From: Chitinasiproducens palmae
GTDB lineage: Bacteria; Pseudomonadota; Gammaproteobacteria; Burkholderiales; Burkholderiaceae
Length of the DNA: 64,000 bases
NCBI RefSeq assembly: GCF_900095735.1
Contig: NZ_FNLO01000013.1
Span: 124,001-188,000 of the forward strand
Direction: 5' to 3'
The notes below the pieces were generated by a model. It worked only from the letters and a program-made list of their open reading frames with translations, searched no databases and was not told where the DNA came from. A program made the translations under genes and the position numbers. Position 1 is the stretch's first letter. The number at the start of each line of letters is the position of its first letter. This document shows positions 43,967 through 53,584 of the stretch, piece after piece.

Positions 43967-46425
43967 GGCGCAAGCTCCTGGAGTTGTGAAGCGAGGAAGG
44001 ACGCGGCGGATGGCGCCGGCTTGGGAAACTCGGGCAACAGGTCGGCCGCCCAATCGAGGCCTCGATATCGCAGCCACGCACCGGCGAAACCCGGTACTCC
44101 GGCGTTGGTCAGCACGCGGTCAATGTCGCGCTGGTCTTGCGGGGTGGATGCGCCCGCGATCGCGAGCGCGACCGGCCCCAGGTCGAGGTCGAACAGGCGA
44201 TTGCCGGCGCGGGACTGGTAGTAGTAGTCGCGCTTCGGCTGCGCGGTGGCGACGATCTCGATTTGCCGGCTGTTGAGTCCGAAGCCCTCGTAGATCGTGC
44301 GAATCTGTGGCTCGGTCGCCTGCGGGTTCGGCAGGAAGATGCGGCTCGCGCAGCTATCGATGATCGCCGGCGCAATGGTCGAATCCTTGATGTCCGCGAG
44401 CGACTGCGTGGCAAAGATCACGCTGACGTTCTTCTTGCGCAGCGTCTTGAGCCATTGCCGAATGCGCGCGGCGAACACCGGGTCATCGAGGAACAGCCAG
44501 GATTCGTCGAGGACCAGCAGCGTCGGTGCGCCATCGAATCGCTCGTCGAGGCGCGCGAACAAATAACCGAGCACGGCCAACACGGCGGCCTTGCTGTGCA
44601 TCAGCTCCTCCATCTCGAAGCACTGCACGTCGGCCATACCGAGCCGGTCGTGCTCGGCATCGAGCAGCTTGCCGTGCGCGCCGCCGAGCACGTAAGGCGC
44701 AAGCGCCTGCCGCAGCGCGTTCGACTGCAGCAGTACCGACAGGCCCGTGAGCGTGCGTTGTTCGAGCGGCGCACCGGCGAGACTGCCGAGGGCCGACCAG
44801 ATGGCGGCTTTCTCGTCGGGGCCAACCGCGGCCCCTTCGTGCGTCAGGCGGCCTCCGACCCATTCGGCGGCCCAGGTGCGATAGCCCTCCCGATCGATGC
44901 GCGCGAGCGGCTGGAACGCGATCGCACCATCGGCGCCAAGGTCGTAGTGCTCGCCGCCCAGGCCCAGCACCGTCGCCCGCATCGAGCGGCCCATGTCGAA
45001 GACAAAAATGCGCGAGCCGGGATAGCGGCGGAACTGCATCGCCAGCGTGGCGAGCAGCACGGATTTACCCATGCCGGTCGGACCGGCAATCAGCGTGTGG
45101 CCCACGTCGCCGACGTGCGTGACGAGGCGAAATGGCGTCGCACCTTCGGTGCGGGTGACGACCAAGGGAGGGCCGTCGAGGTGCGCGTTCTTCTCCGGCC
45201 CCGCCCACACCGCCGACACCGGCATCAGGTGCGCGAGATCCAGCGTCGAGACGATGGGCTGGCGAACATTCGCATACGCATTGCCCGGCACCGACGACAG
45301 CCACGCCTCCACCGAATTGAGGGTTTCGGGAATCGTCACGAAGCCCCGCCCCTGAATCACGCGCTCGACCTGACGCAGCTTCTCGTCGGCCGTGTCGGCG
45401 TCGTCGTCGAGCACGGTCACGGTCGCCGTGACGAAACCGAAAGCGACCTGATCGCTGCCGAGTTCCTGCATCGCGGCGTCCGCATCGGCCGACTTGTTGC
45501 TGGCGTCGGTATCGACCAGCGGGCTTTCCTGCTGGAAGATGGTTTCGCGCAGCAGCGCGAGGACGTTCTTGCGCTTGGCGAACCACTGCCGGCGCAGCCG
45601 CCCGAGTTCCTTCTCGGCCTCGGCTTTGTCCAGACACAGAAAGCGCGTGCTCCAACGGTACGCGAAACCAAGCCGGTTGAGGTCGTCCAGAATCCCCGGC
45701 CAGGTCGAGGTCGGAAAGCCGCGCACGGTGACGACGCGCAGATGCGCATCGCCGAGCATGGGCGCGAGACCACCGAGCAGCGGCATGTCGGCCAGCAGCG
45801 CGTCGAGATGGAACGGCACCTCCGGTACGCCTACGCGGTAGCGCCGCGTCGAGACGGTTGCGTGCAGGTACGTCAGCGTTTCGGCATCGTCAAGCCATTC
45901 GATGTCCGGCATCACGCCATCGAGCAAATCGAAGACACGCGCGGTTTCCGCGACAAACGCGATCAGGCGCTCGCGCCAGTCCACGCCGGTAGCCGGCGTG
46001 TTCTCGTAGAGCAACTTGGCTGCGCGCGCACGGGACTCCTCCGGCGGCAGGTATTGCAGCGTGAGGTGATAGCCGCTCTCGAAGTGGTTGCCCGATTCCT
46101 CGAAGGTCGCGCGGCGCTCCTCGTCCACCAGCCACGACAACGCCTCGGGAAAATCCGAGTGCGGATAGTCGGCCGCCGTCCGTCGTTCAGCTTCGACATA
46201 CAGCGCCCAGCCGGCACCGAGCCGGCGCAGCGCGTTGTTCAGGCGCGCGGTCGTGGCAATCAGTTCGCCTTGCGTCGCACTATCGAGGTCGGGGCCACGA
46301 AAGCGCACCGTGCGCTGGAACGAACCGTCCTTGTTGAGTACGACGCCGGGCGCGACGAGGCCCGCCCACGGCAGCCAGTCGGCGAGCAAGGCCGGACGAT
46401 GACGGTATTCGGCGAGGTTCAGCAT
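43963..46425 (-). CDS. trbE: Conjugal transfer ATPase TrbE (VirB4-like)
   Basis: This 820-aa VirB4-type ATPase powers pilus biogenesis and channel assembly. Walker A GPTGMGKS is near residues 448-455 and Walker B LLVLDESWLFLDD is in the C-terminal half. The N-terminal region (HRPALLADWLPWAGLVAPGVV) is typical of TrbE. The length matches RP4 TrbE. It starts 14 bp after trbD. Confidence 0.93.
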   Translation of the reverse strand: MLNLAEYRHRPALLADWLPWAGLVAPGVVLNKDGSFQRTVRFRGPDLDSATQGELIATTARLNNALRRLGAGWALYVEAERRTAADYPHSDFPEALSWLVDEERRATFEESGNHFESGYHLTLQYLPPEESRARAAKLLYENTPATGVDWRERLIAFVAETARVFDLLDGVMPDIEWLDDAETLTYLHATVSTRRYRVGVPEVPFHLDALLADMPLLGGLAPMLGDAHLRVVTVRGFPTSTWPGILDDLNRLGFAYRWSTRFLCLDKAEAEKELGRLRRQWFAKRKNVLALLRETIFQQESPLVDTDASNKSADADAAMQELGSDQVAFGFVTATVTVLDDDADTADEKLRQVERVIQGRGFVTIPETLNSVEAWLSSVPGNAYANVRQPIVSTLDLAHLMPVSAVWAGPEKNAHLDGPPLVVTRTEGATPFRLVTHVGDVGHTLIAGPTGMGKSVLLATLAMQFRRYPGSRIFVFDMGRSMRATVLGLGGEHYDLGADGAIAFQPLARIDREGYRTWAAEWVGGRLTHEGAAVGPDEKAAIWSALGSLAGAPLEQRTLTGLSVLLQSNALRQALAPYVLGGAHGKLLDAEHDRLGMADVQCFEMEELMHSKAAVLAVLGYLFARLDERFDGAPTLLVLDESWLFLDDPVFAARIRQWLKTLRKKNVSVIFATQSLADIKDSTIAPAIIDSCASRIFLPNPQATEPQIRTIYEGFGLNSRQIEIVATAQPKRDYYYQSRAGNRLFDLDLGPVALAIAGASTPQDQRDIDRVLTNAGVPGFAGAWLRYRGLDWAADLLPEFPKPAPSAASFLASQLQELAP

Positions 46426-46439
46426 CGCGGCGTCTCCCG

Positions 46440-46709
46440 TTACACGTCCAGCAGCGGCTTGTGCCGGAGATGCCGCGCAAACACCTGCATGAACTGCGCA
46501 TCCGCGCGCGCGCCCCATACGGCCAGCGAATGGCCGACGATCCAGAGCGCGATGCCAGGAATCCACAGTTGCAGGCCCAGCCCGACCGCACCGGACAGCG
46601 TGCCGTTGGCAATCGCCACGGTGCGCGGCGCGCCGCCCATCAGCATCGGCTCAGTCAGCGAGCGATGCAGCGGCACCTCGAAGCCTGGAAGATCGTTGGC
46701 CGTGCTCAT
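46440..46709 (-). CDS. trbD: Conjugal transfer protein TrbD (VirB3-like)
   Basis: This 89-aa inner-membrane protein with a hydrophobic hairpin (WIPGIALWIVGHSLAVWG) and an N-terminal EVPLHRSLTEPMLMGGAPR is typical of TrbD/VirB3. The ATG overlaps the trbC stop. Confidence 0.9.
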   Translation of the reverse strand: MSTANDLPGFEVPLHRSLTEPMLMGGAPRTVAIANGTLSGAVGLGLQLWIPGIALWIVGHSLAVWGARADAQFMQVFARHLRHKPLLDV

Positions 46710-47089
46710 ACGACGGCCCCGCCGGAAAATGAGAAAAACGATAGAAAGAAACTGGACGCCGCAAACGCGATGGACAGGCCGAACACGATCTGGATCAGCT
46801 TGCGAAAGCCGCCCGACGTATCTCCAAACGCCAGCGCGAGGCCGGTCGAGATGATGATCAGCACCGCGACGATCTTGGCGACCGGCCCCTGGACAGAATC
46901 CAGTATCGATTGCAGCGGCGTTTCCCACGGCATTGACGAACCCGCGGCCCTCGCCGTGCGGACCGTGAGCAGCATCACCGCTGAAAGCGCCAAATCCCGG
47001 CGCGCCACACCTGTCCAAAGACGAAAAGCAGCGAGGCGCCGAACGGGGTGATCGGAAATGCGAAACGGATGCGTGTGTACCGACGTCAT
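46706..47089 (-). CDS. trbC: Conjugal transfer pilin TrbC (VirB2-like)
   Basis: This 127-aa prepilin has an N-terminal leader, a hydrophobic signal-like helix near 33-48, and two hydrophobic helices in the C-terminal half with GPVAKIVAVLIIISTGLALAFG. This fits the cyclised TrbC pilin matured by TraF. Its ATG overlaps the trbB stop. Confidence 0.9.
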   Translation of the reverse strand: MTSVHTHPFRISDHPVRRLAAFRLWTGVARRDLALSAVMLLTVRTARAAGSSMPWETPLQSILDSVQGPVAKIVAVLIIISTGLALAFGDTSGGFRKLIQIVFGLSIAFAASSFFLSFFSFSGGAVV

Positions 47090-48126
47090 GGCAGTTCTCC
47101 AGCGAGGTCAGCGGATGGGAAAGACAGCGGCAATTCGGGATGCGGCAGCAATTCCAGCGCGTCCGCGAGGCGATAGCCTGAGGCGTCGAAACCGACGACG
47201 CGGGCGATGCGCTCGATGCGGCGCTTGCGACCGCGGCCGGCGATGTAGATGACGACGTTGACGGCCTCGGCGACGAGCGCGCGCGGCGGATTCACCGCGA
47301 CTTCGAGAATCAGTTGTTCAAGGCGCAGCAGCGCACCCACGGCCGAGCCAGCGTGGATCGTCGCGATGCCGCCGGGGTGGCCCGTGCCCCATACCTTGAT
47401 GAGATCCAGCGCTTCGCCGCCGCGCACCTCGCCGACGATCACGCGGTCGGGGCGCAGGCGCATCGTGGCGCGCACCAGCTCGGTCATCGACACGACGCCT
47501 GCGCGCGTGCGCAGCGGGACGTGATCGCGTGCCGCGCATTGCAGCTCTACCGTGTCTTCGAGCACCAGCACGCGGTCGCCGGTGGCGGCGATTTCCGCGA
47601 GCAAAGCATTGGCGAGCGTCGTCTTGCCCGTGCTGGTGCCGCCCGCGATCAGGATGTTCCGCCGCTCTCGCACGGCGTCGCGCAGAAACGCTGCCTGTTC
47701 GGCGGTCATCATCCCATCGGTGATGTAGCGTGCCAGGTGAATGACGCCGGCCGCCCGCTTGCGCAGCGCGAATGCTGGCGCGGGCGAGGCCGGTGGCAAG
47801 ATGCCCTCGAATCGCTCACCTGTCTCCGGCAGTTCGGCGCTCAGTAACGGCTGGCCTCGATGCACCTCGGCGCCAACGTGGGCAGCAACCAGTCGGATGA
47901 TGCGTTCCCCGTCTTCTTCCGGCAGCTCCGCGCCCATCGGCGCCCGCCCCGACGACAGGCGATCGACCCACAACGTGCGGTCCGGGTTGAGCATGATTTC
48001 AATCACGTCAGGGTCTTCGAGCGCAGTAGCGATCAACGGACCCATCGCCGTACGCAACATGCGGACGCGCCGATCGCGTGCCGTGGTGTCGAAGGACTGT
48101 GCGCCTGTGGAGACGATCGCACTCAT
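47086..48126 (-). CDS. trbB: Conjugal transfer ATPase TrbB (VirB11-like)
   Basis: This 346-aa VirB11 secretion ATPase has Walker [10 protein letters not shown] at 162-170, an Asp box with EDTVELQ, and Walker B-like [13 protein letters not shown]. It hydrolyses ATP to assemble the pilus and move substrates. The start ATG overlaps the upstream CopG-like gene stop. Confidence 0.93.
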   Translation of the reverse strand: MSAIVSTGAQSFDTTARDRRVRMLRTAMGPLIATALEDPDVIEIMLNPDRTLWVDRLSSGRAPMGAELPEEDGERIIRLVAAHVGAEVHRGQPLLSAELPETGERFEGILPPASPAPAFALRKRAAGVIHLARYITDGMMTAEQAAFLRDAVRERRNILIAGGTSTGKTTLANALLAEIAATGDRVLVLEDTVELQCAARDHVPLRTRAGVVSMTELVRATMRLRPDRVIVGEVRGGEALDLIKVWGTGHPGGIATIHAGSAVGALLRLEQLILEVAVNPPRALVAEAVNVVIYIAGRGRKRRIERIARVVGFDASGYRLADALELLPHPELPLSFPSADLAGELP

Positions 48127-48587
48127 CTGGCTTGCTCCCGTGCTTCGGCGAGCGCCGCGGCGTCGTCGAGTCGTGCCGGGTCCGGCTGTGAATCCTCCAC
48201 CACATCGCGCACGAAGCTGCGACCGCGCATCAAATGACGACCGAGCTGCTCAACGAACTGCTCGAAGCGCGCCTTGCCAAGCGCGCGAGCCGCTTCCTGG
48301 TGCGCCTGGGGAACTGGCGTGCTGACCGTGAGGAAATAGCGAACGAACAGTGCCAGTGCCTCGATCTCGATGTTCTGGTCGCGCTCCAGTCGCTCGAACT
48401 GACGCGTCAGCCGGTCGAGGCGCTTGGCGATCGCGGCCTCGCGCTGGTCGCCTGCGTCCGGCGACAGCCACGACGCCAATGCCGCCGCGACGATGGACGA
48501 CTTCGACACGCCCTTCTTGGTCGCCAACTCGTCGAGGCGCCTGGCGTGTTCGGGCGAGATGAACAGGTTGAGGCGGTACCGACTCAT
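48123..48587 (-). CDS. CopG-family ribbon-helix-helix protein in the trb operon
   Basis: This 154-aa protein has an N-terminal RHH-like segment (RLNLFISPEHARRLDELATKKG) and a longer helical C-terminus. It sits between traG and trbB with overlapping starts and stops, as found in Tn4371-family elements. It could regulate transfer genes or act in relaxosome assembly. The function is not established. Confidence 0.78.
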   Translation of the reverse strand: MSRYRLNLFISPEHARRLDELATKKGVSKSSIVAAALASWLSPDAGDQREAAIAKRLDRLTRQFERLERDQNIEIEALALFVRYFLTVSTPVPQAHQEAARALGKARFEQFVEQLGRHLMRGRSFVRDVVEDSQPDPARLDDAAALAEAREQAR

Positions 48588-50587
48588 AGCTCGATCCCAT
48601 CTTGTTCGTCGAGGGACGCCTGCCGAACCGTGCGCTGCATCGCCGGATCGAACTGACGGGGAAGCAGCAACGACAAGTCGTCGTCATCGAGCAACGCCAA
48701 GTCATTGGCGGCCGGCTGCTGTTCGGGGTCGTACTCGGCGCCTTCGGATAGATCCGGTTGTCGGCTTGGACCGCCTTTGTCCACGGCGCCAGCGTCGTTG
48801 CCAGCGGTGCCGGACCCGGTCGGTGCTGCCGCCACAGTGGCAATCGCGAGGCCATTCCAGCCGTCTGGACGCGATGGCGGCGCGTCGGCATAGCGATCGC
48901 CGGCGAGCGACGGCGGCGGTAACACGCGGCGCTTGAAGTTGGCGTCGGTGTAGTAGCGCAGCTTCTTCGCGCGAATCGGCGCGACGCCGGACACCATCAC
49001 CACGGCGTCGTCGGCCGGAAGCTGCATCACTTCGCCCGGCGTCAACAGTGGGCGCGCGGTTTCCTGGCGGGATACCATCAGGTGCCCGAGCCATGGCGCG
49101 AGCCGGTGGCCGGCGTAGTTGCGCTGCGCGCGCGACTCGGTCGCGGTGCCGAGCGTTTCGGAAATGCGCTTGGCCGTGCGTTCGTCGTTGGTGGCGAACG
49201 TCACGCGCACATGGCAATTGTCGAGAATGGAATGGTTCTGGCCGTAGGCTTTGTCGATCTGGTTGAGCGACTGTGCGATGAGAAAGCTACGGATGCCGTA
49301 GCCGGCCATGAATGCCAGCGCCGTCTCGAAGAAGTCCAGCCGGCCCAGCGCGGGGAACTCGTCGAGCATCAGCAGCAGCTTGTGGCGGCGTGCAATGCCG
49401 TCGCTGCCGTCGAGCGATTCGGTCAGCCTTCGGCCAATCTGGCTGAGGATCAGGCGCACCAATGGTTTCGTGCGGCTGATGTCGGACGGCGGCACGACGA
49501 GATACAGCGATATGGGATGATCCGATGCGATCAGGTCGGCGATTCGCCAGTCGCAACGTGACGTGACCTTGGCCACCGTCGGATCGCGATAAAGACCGAG
49601 GAACGACATGGCCGTCGACAGCACGCCGGAGCGTTCGTTGTCACTCTTGTTGAGTACCTCGCGCGCAGCCGATGCGACCACCGGATGAGGTTGGTCGCCT
49701 CGATGTTGCGTCGTCATCATCCGGTGCAACGTCAGCTCGAACGGGCACGCCGGGTCGGACAGGAAGTTCGCGACACCGCACAGCGTCTTGTCCTCGCACG
49801 CATAGAGCACATGCAGGATCGCGCCGACCAACAGCGCATGCGAGGTCTTCTCCCAGTGATTGCGGCGTTCGAGCGCCCCTTCTGGATCGACCAGGATGTC
49901 CGCGACGTTCTGTACATCGCGCACTTCGTGCATACCGCGGCGTACTTCAAGGAGCGGGTTGTAGGCGGCGGAGTTCGGGTCCGTTGGGTTGAACAGCAAG
50001 CAATGCGAGAAGCGCGCGCGCCAACCGGCCGTGATCTGCCAGTTCTCGCCTTTTATGTCGTGGATGACGGCGGAGGCCGGCCAGCTCAGCAGCGTGGGCA
50101 CGACCAGGCCGACACCCTTGCCGGAACGCGTCGGTGCGAAAGCAAGCACGTGTTCCGGCCCGTCATGCCGAAGATATCGTCCGTGCCACAGCCCGAGAAA
50201 AACGCCTGCCGCCGTGATCAGACCGGACTGACGCAGATCGGCGAGCGTCGCCCAACGTGCCGAGCCGTAGGTCGTGACGCACTTCGATTGCCGCGAGCGC
50301 CATACCGAAAGTAAAGCCGCACTGAGCGCTGCGACCAGCCCGCCCAACGCCGCGATCGCACCGCCAGTATCGAAGACGTGCGGCGCATACGCGCCATAGG
50401 CAAACCACCATTCGAAGAGCCGCCACGGAACATACACAGGTGCATCGAGGACGACGAACCACGGCGCGCCCAGCCTCGCCTGATAGCCAAGCGCCGCTGC
50501 GGTCCATTGCGTGGCAAACCAGATGCCACCTCCGGCAACGCCGAACGCGGTGCCAAGTTGCCCGACTGATATTCCCTGCATTTGCAT
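48584..50587 (-). CDS. traG: Conjugal transfer coupling protein TraG (VirD4-like)
   Basis: This 667-aa coupling protein brings the relaxosome to the secretion channel. It has N-terminal transmembrane helices, Walker A PTRSGKG near 152-158, and Walker B MLDEFPALGRLD in the middle. The start ATG at 50587 has a strong GGGAGG site, and the longer frame to 50611 is not preferred. The 285-bp gap upstream contains no gene. Confidence 0.93.
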   Translation of the reverse strand: MQMQGISVGQLGTAFGVAGGGIWFATQWTAAALGYQARLGAPWFVVLDAPVYVPWRLFEWWFAYGAYAPHVFDTGGAIAALGGLVAALSAALLSVWRSRQSKCVTTYGSARWATLADLRQSGLITAAGVFLGLWHGRYLRHDGPEHVLAFAPTRSGKGVGLVVPTLLSWPASAVIHDIKGENWQITAGWRARFSHCLLFNPTDPNSAAYNPLLEVRRGMHEVRDVQNVADILVDPEGALERRNHWEKTSHALLVGAILHVLYACEDKTLCGVANFLSDPACPFELTLHRMMTTQHRGDQPHPVVASAAREVLNKSDNERSGVLSTAMSFLGLYRDPTVAKVTSRCDWRIADLIASDHPISLYLVVPPSDISRTKPLVRLILSQIGRRLTESLDGSDGIARRHKLLLMLDEFPALGRLDFFETALAFMAGYGIRSFLIAQSLNQIDKAYGQNHSILDNCHVRVTFATNDERTAKRISETLGTATESRAQRNYAGHRLAPWLGHLMVSRQETARPLLTPGEVMQLPADDAVVMVSGVAPIRAKKLRYYTDANFKRRVLPPPSLAGDRYADAPPSRPDGWNGLAIATVAAAPTGSGTAGNDAGAVDKGGPSRQPDLSEGAEYDPEQQPAANDLALLDDDDLSLLLPRQFDPAMQRTVRQASLDEQDGIEL

Positions 50588-50873
50588 TCCGGCCTCCCGC
50601 TCCGATGGCACAGTCGTGTGCCACAGGTGCGAGAATCTGCCGCATGCGCAGACCGGTCAAAGGCCGTCGCAGCCAGAAAAGTGACCGATCGGGACAAAGT
50701 TCGCGGCGCAGCAGCCGCGAGCGCAGCCAGGCGGATTAGCGCGTCGACAGGCGAAACCGGATGGACGTTCCCGCTCGCCTCGGTCAAGCTATGACGCAAA
50801 CGCTTGCAGCACGAAGGGTCGCAAGCCCTCGTAGCGTGGTACCACCGCCGCCTGACATCTCGGCCGCACAGTG

Positions 50874-51842
50874 CTAGCCGCGCGATGGATGTCGACAGCG
50901 ACGAGCAAGCACATGCTGCTCGAAGCGAGCGACCGCTTCGGACGCGTCCTCTCGCCGACGGACCAACCACGTGGTGATCGTTCGCGGCGTGCAGTTCACG
51001 GGCCGCGACACGACGCCTTCGCAACGGTATGTTTTGGCGCAACACGCGTTCATCAGGCTGACCGCGTGACCGGAGGCGACCAACGCAATCAACAGTTCGA
51101 AGGTCTTGGCATGCTGAAGCTGCAACGCATCGGCAGCCGCGGTGCGTAGCTCAGCCTCCAGTGAGTTCATTGTCACAGGGGGTAATTGCCCATCGCCGAG
51201 CACGATCGGGAGGTGCGCCAGGTCCTCAATGCCGACCCGACGCCGCATCGACAGCGCATGACCGATCCGCATCACGACATGGATGCCTTCGACCCACGCA
51301 GGCCGCACGAGCAATGCCTCGCATGGCTGGACCACTTGGCTTAGGCCGACGTCGAAGTCGCCGTCGACTAGGCGCCCCGGCAGGTCCTCCGGCAACACCT
51401 CGACGAACAGGAGCTTGATTTGCGGCGCTTCCTGACTGCAAGCAGCCATCAGCGCTGCGAGTCGTGCGGCGGGTACGCTGCCCGCCAAGCCCACGCGCAG
51501 CTCTCCCTCACGCCCGGTGACAGCCGCCCTCACCGCGTCCCGGGCTTGGTCGATGGCACGAAATACACGCGGAACAGCGGCAACAAGTCGTTCGCCGGCC
51601 AGCGTCAATTCGGTGCGACGCGTCGTGCGTACGAACAGCTTCGCGCCAAGTTCTTCCTCCAGCTCCCGAATCGTGCGGGACAGCGGCGATTGGTCGACAC
51701 ACAAGCGCATCGCCGCGCGCCCAAAGTGCAGTTCCTCGGCGACCGCGATGAAACAGCGCAGTTGTCGAAGCGTGAGATGCCTGCCGAGGAAGCTAGCCTC
51801 GCTCAATGAACCGCATTGCGCACTCTGCAGCGGGCATCTCAT
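50874..51842 (-). CDS. LysR-family transcriptional regulator (TraR-like of Tn4371 family)
   Basis: This 322-aa regulator has an N-terminal winged HTH (TLRQLRCFIAVAEELHFGRAAMRLCVDQSPLSRTI) and a LysR substrate-binding fold. Its position upstream of traG matches the LysR gene called traR in Tn4371-family ICEs, where it may govern transfer or an adjacent cargo gene. A ligand cannot be assigned. The start is ATG 51842, although an internal start is possible. Confidence 0.85.
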   Translation of the reverse strand: MRCPLQSAQCGSLSEASFLGRHLTLRQLRCFIAVAEELHFGRAAMRLCVDQSPLSRTIRELEEELGAKLFVRTTRRTELTLAGERLVAAVPRVFRAIDQARDAVRAAVTGREGELRVGLAGSVPAARLAALMAACSQEAPQIKLLFVEVLPEDLPGRLVDGDFDVGLSQVVQPCEALLVRPAWVEGIHVVMRIGHALSMRRRVGIEDLAHLPIVLGDGQLPPVTMNSLEAELRTAAADALQLQHAKTFELLIALVASGHAVSLMNACCAKTYRCEGVVSRPVNCTPRTITTWLVRRREDASEAVARFEQHVLARRCRHPSRG

Positions 51843-51887
51843 ACAGCCACCCCATTGAATGGGGCATTGACCGTCCCAATGGCCGGA

Positions 51888-52193
51888 TCAGTTCCTCTTC
51901 GTCTTCTTCCTGGCGGACTCCACCCGAAGGGAGATCGCCTCAATGCGCTGCAAACGGCCGCGCCGCACGTTGATTTCCCCCAATACCGCCACCCGCCTTT
52001 CGACATCCAATTCATGCGCGCATTGTTCTCCAATAGATCCTCGCGCGAAGATCGGGATATGCAGGCAGTCGGTGCGTTTCTCTGTGTCAAAGCGCAATGC
52101 CAATACGAATTCGCATGCCTTCTCTCCGGCGATTATTCCTCGATCGCGAATGCGCACCACCGTTCCAGTCAAGATGCATTTGTTTACATCCAT
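51888..52193 (-). CDS. OB-fold single-stranded DNA-binding-like protein (PriB/SSB-like)
   Basis: This 101-aa protein shows a small OB-fold pattern: NKCILTGTVVRIRDRG, CEFVLALRFDTEKRTDCLHIPIFARG, then RVAVLGEINVRRGRL. It resembles PriB or small SSB proteins and could protect or load single-stranded DNA during ICE replication or transfer. The LysR stop is 45 bp away. The rest of its surroundings are non-coding. Confidence 0.6.
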   Translation of the reverse strand: MDVNKCILTGTVVRIRDRGIIAGEKACEFVLALRFDTEKRTDCLHIPIFARGSIGEQCAHELDVERRVAVLGEINVRRGRLQRIEAISLRVESARKKTKRN

Positions 52194-52404
52194 TTCGCCT
52201 CCGTAGGCTATTGACCGAAGCAGCAGCCATAAACAGGACGTCGCCCGCGCCTGCTTGCAAGCGTATTAAACTTGGTTTCCCTGAGCCGCCGTGTCGGTCT
52301 GGGCAAGGACTTACCTCACCCCGCAACGCATTGTGTTAATGCGTTCGCCTTGCATTGATGCATGGGCCCGGCCAATCACCGCGATCGCGCCGGGCGCTGT
52401 TGAA

Positions 52405-52683
52405 CTACGCCGCTTCGGCTTTAGGCTGTCCCAGCATCGCGTTCTCGAAGCGGGATCGATCGAGACAGCTGTCGGACAGATACTTCTCAGCCAAACGCTC
52501 GGTGACGTTCAGCAAGGTGAAGACATCGGCGATGTGCGAAAAACCGGGCATCCCTTTGCGCACCGCGCGCAGCAGTGCCGATATTTCTTCGAAGCCAATG
52601 CGCGCGTTGTCACAAGCGCACATCGCGTCGTCCACGATGCAATCGGTGTCGTTTTGGGCCAGGTCGGCCAAGTGCGCGGTCAT
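52405..52683 (-). CDS. Hypothetical 92-aa protein
   Basis: This 92-aa acidic protein has a clear ribosome-binding site (AGGAGAA ending 5 bp before the ATG at 52683). It has no recognised domain, and it is predicted to be helical with a Cys-rich N-terminus (CIVDDAMCACD). It lies in a poorly coding stretch between the relaxase and the OB-fold gene. I do not know its function. Confidence 0.55.
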   Translation of the reverse strand: MTAHLADLAQNDTDCIVDDAMCACDNARIGFEEISALLRAVRKGMPGFSHIADVFTLLNVTERLAEKYLSDSCLDRSRFENAMLGQPKAEAA

Positions 52684-53317
52684 GAGTTTCTCCTGAGCTT
52701 ATTAAGCGCCGCGAACGAAATCGGTTCACCGTTGCGGCGCCGGGAATGGAAAGGCTTTGCGTCGGCGCGGGATGGCACCGACCGCCTCGCTGTCATGGCG
52801 AACGTGATCGGCGCAGCAACAGCGAGGCGCTCAGGGAGAAGGCAATCGGGGGATCGGGAAAACAGCGGAGGGGAACCATGCGGATGACACTCCCATGTGA
52901 CGGTGTGTAACGCCGCATCCCCGCTTCCAAACGGGGTGGCGGCACCGAACGAGGTTGGAAGACCGGCACATAGGAACCGGCAGGGCCGAAGCCCTCCTCG
53001 CCCGGGCCGCCATAGAAGGAGCACCAAGCTTCACGCATCCGCTGTGTCACAGCAGTTGCGCACCCATGTACCAGAGGCTTCCAAACCCCTACCGCCAGTG
53101 TCTAGGCGGCATCCTCACAGTAGATGGCACGCGCACCCGCAGTCAACGGCCATTAGTTGCAGATTACGACCATTGAGGTCCGCCGACCGGGAATGAGAAG
53201 AATCGTACCGCATTTCGAGCGCTTGGCTCCCACGACACATGGCATCTCTGCCGACCCAGAGCCGTAGCGACCACTCTCCGAGCTGCCACATCGGTTTTCC
53301 TAACGCGGCAACTTCAT
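52684..53317. other. Intergenic region without a supported gene
   Basis: About 630 bp lie between two small ORFs. Several GC-driven frames exist on both strands, but none has a start signal or family resemblance. No repeat or hairpin of note was found. It may hold the promoter of the 92-aa gene. Confidence 0.4.
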
Positions 53318-53584
53318 TCAGCTTAGCGAAGCAATCGATTCAACGATCGAGTGGGTGCCGCTTTCGACCTCGATAGATCGGACACCGGACGGCAGGGGAG
53401 ACGCGGGTACGGGGGCCGTGTCGGTCGTGCTGGCGTCCAGCGGAGACGGTACAGGCTCCGCCGCTTCAGCGCAGAAGACAAGCGATGACACGAGGCCGGC
53501 AACCTCACTCCTGAACACGGCGTGCGAAAGGGCGCGCTCGATGTTCAGCCGATCGATATGCCCCGCATCCTTCCAATTTCCCAT
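53318..53584 (-). CDS. Small ORF overlapping relaxase 3' end
   Basis: This 88-codon frame starts 40 bp inside the relaxase gene and runs past its stop. The product has a Pro/Ser/Thr-rich middle and no domain I recognise, and no clear Shine-Dalgarno is present. Translational coupling to the relaxase is possible, but a chance frame cannot be excluded. Confidence 0.35.
   Translation of the reverse strand: MGNWKDAGHIDRLNIERALSHAVFRSEVAGLVSSLVFCAEAAEPVPSPLDASTTDTAPVPASPLPSGVRSIEVESGTHSIVESIASLS

Noticed and set aside
44137-46854. 905-codon forward frame opposite trbE
   Set aside because: It is the antisense shadow of the trbE coding region and shows no family resemblance.
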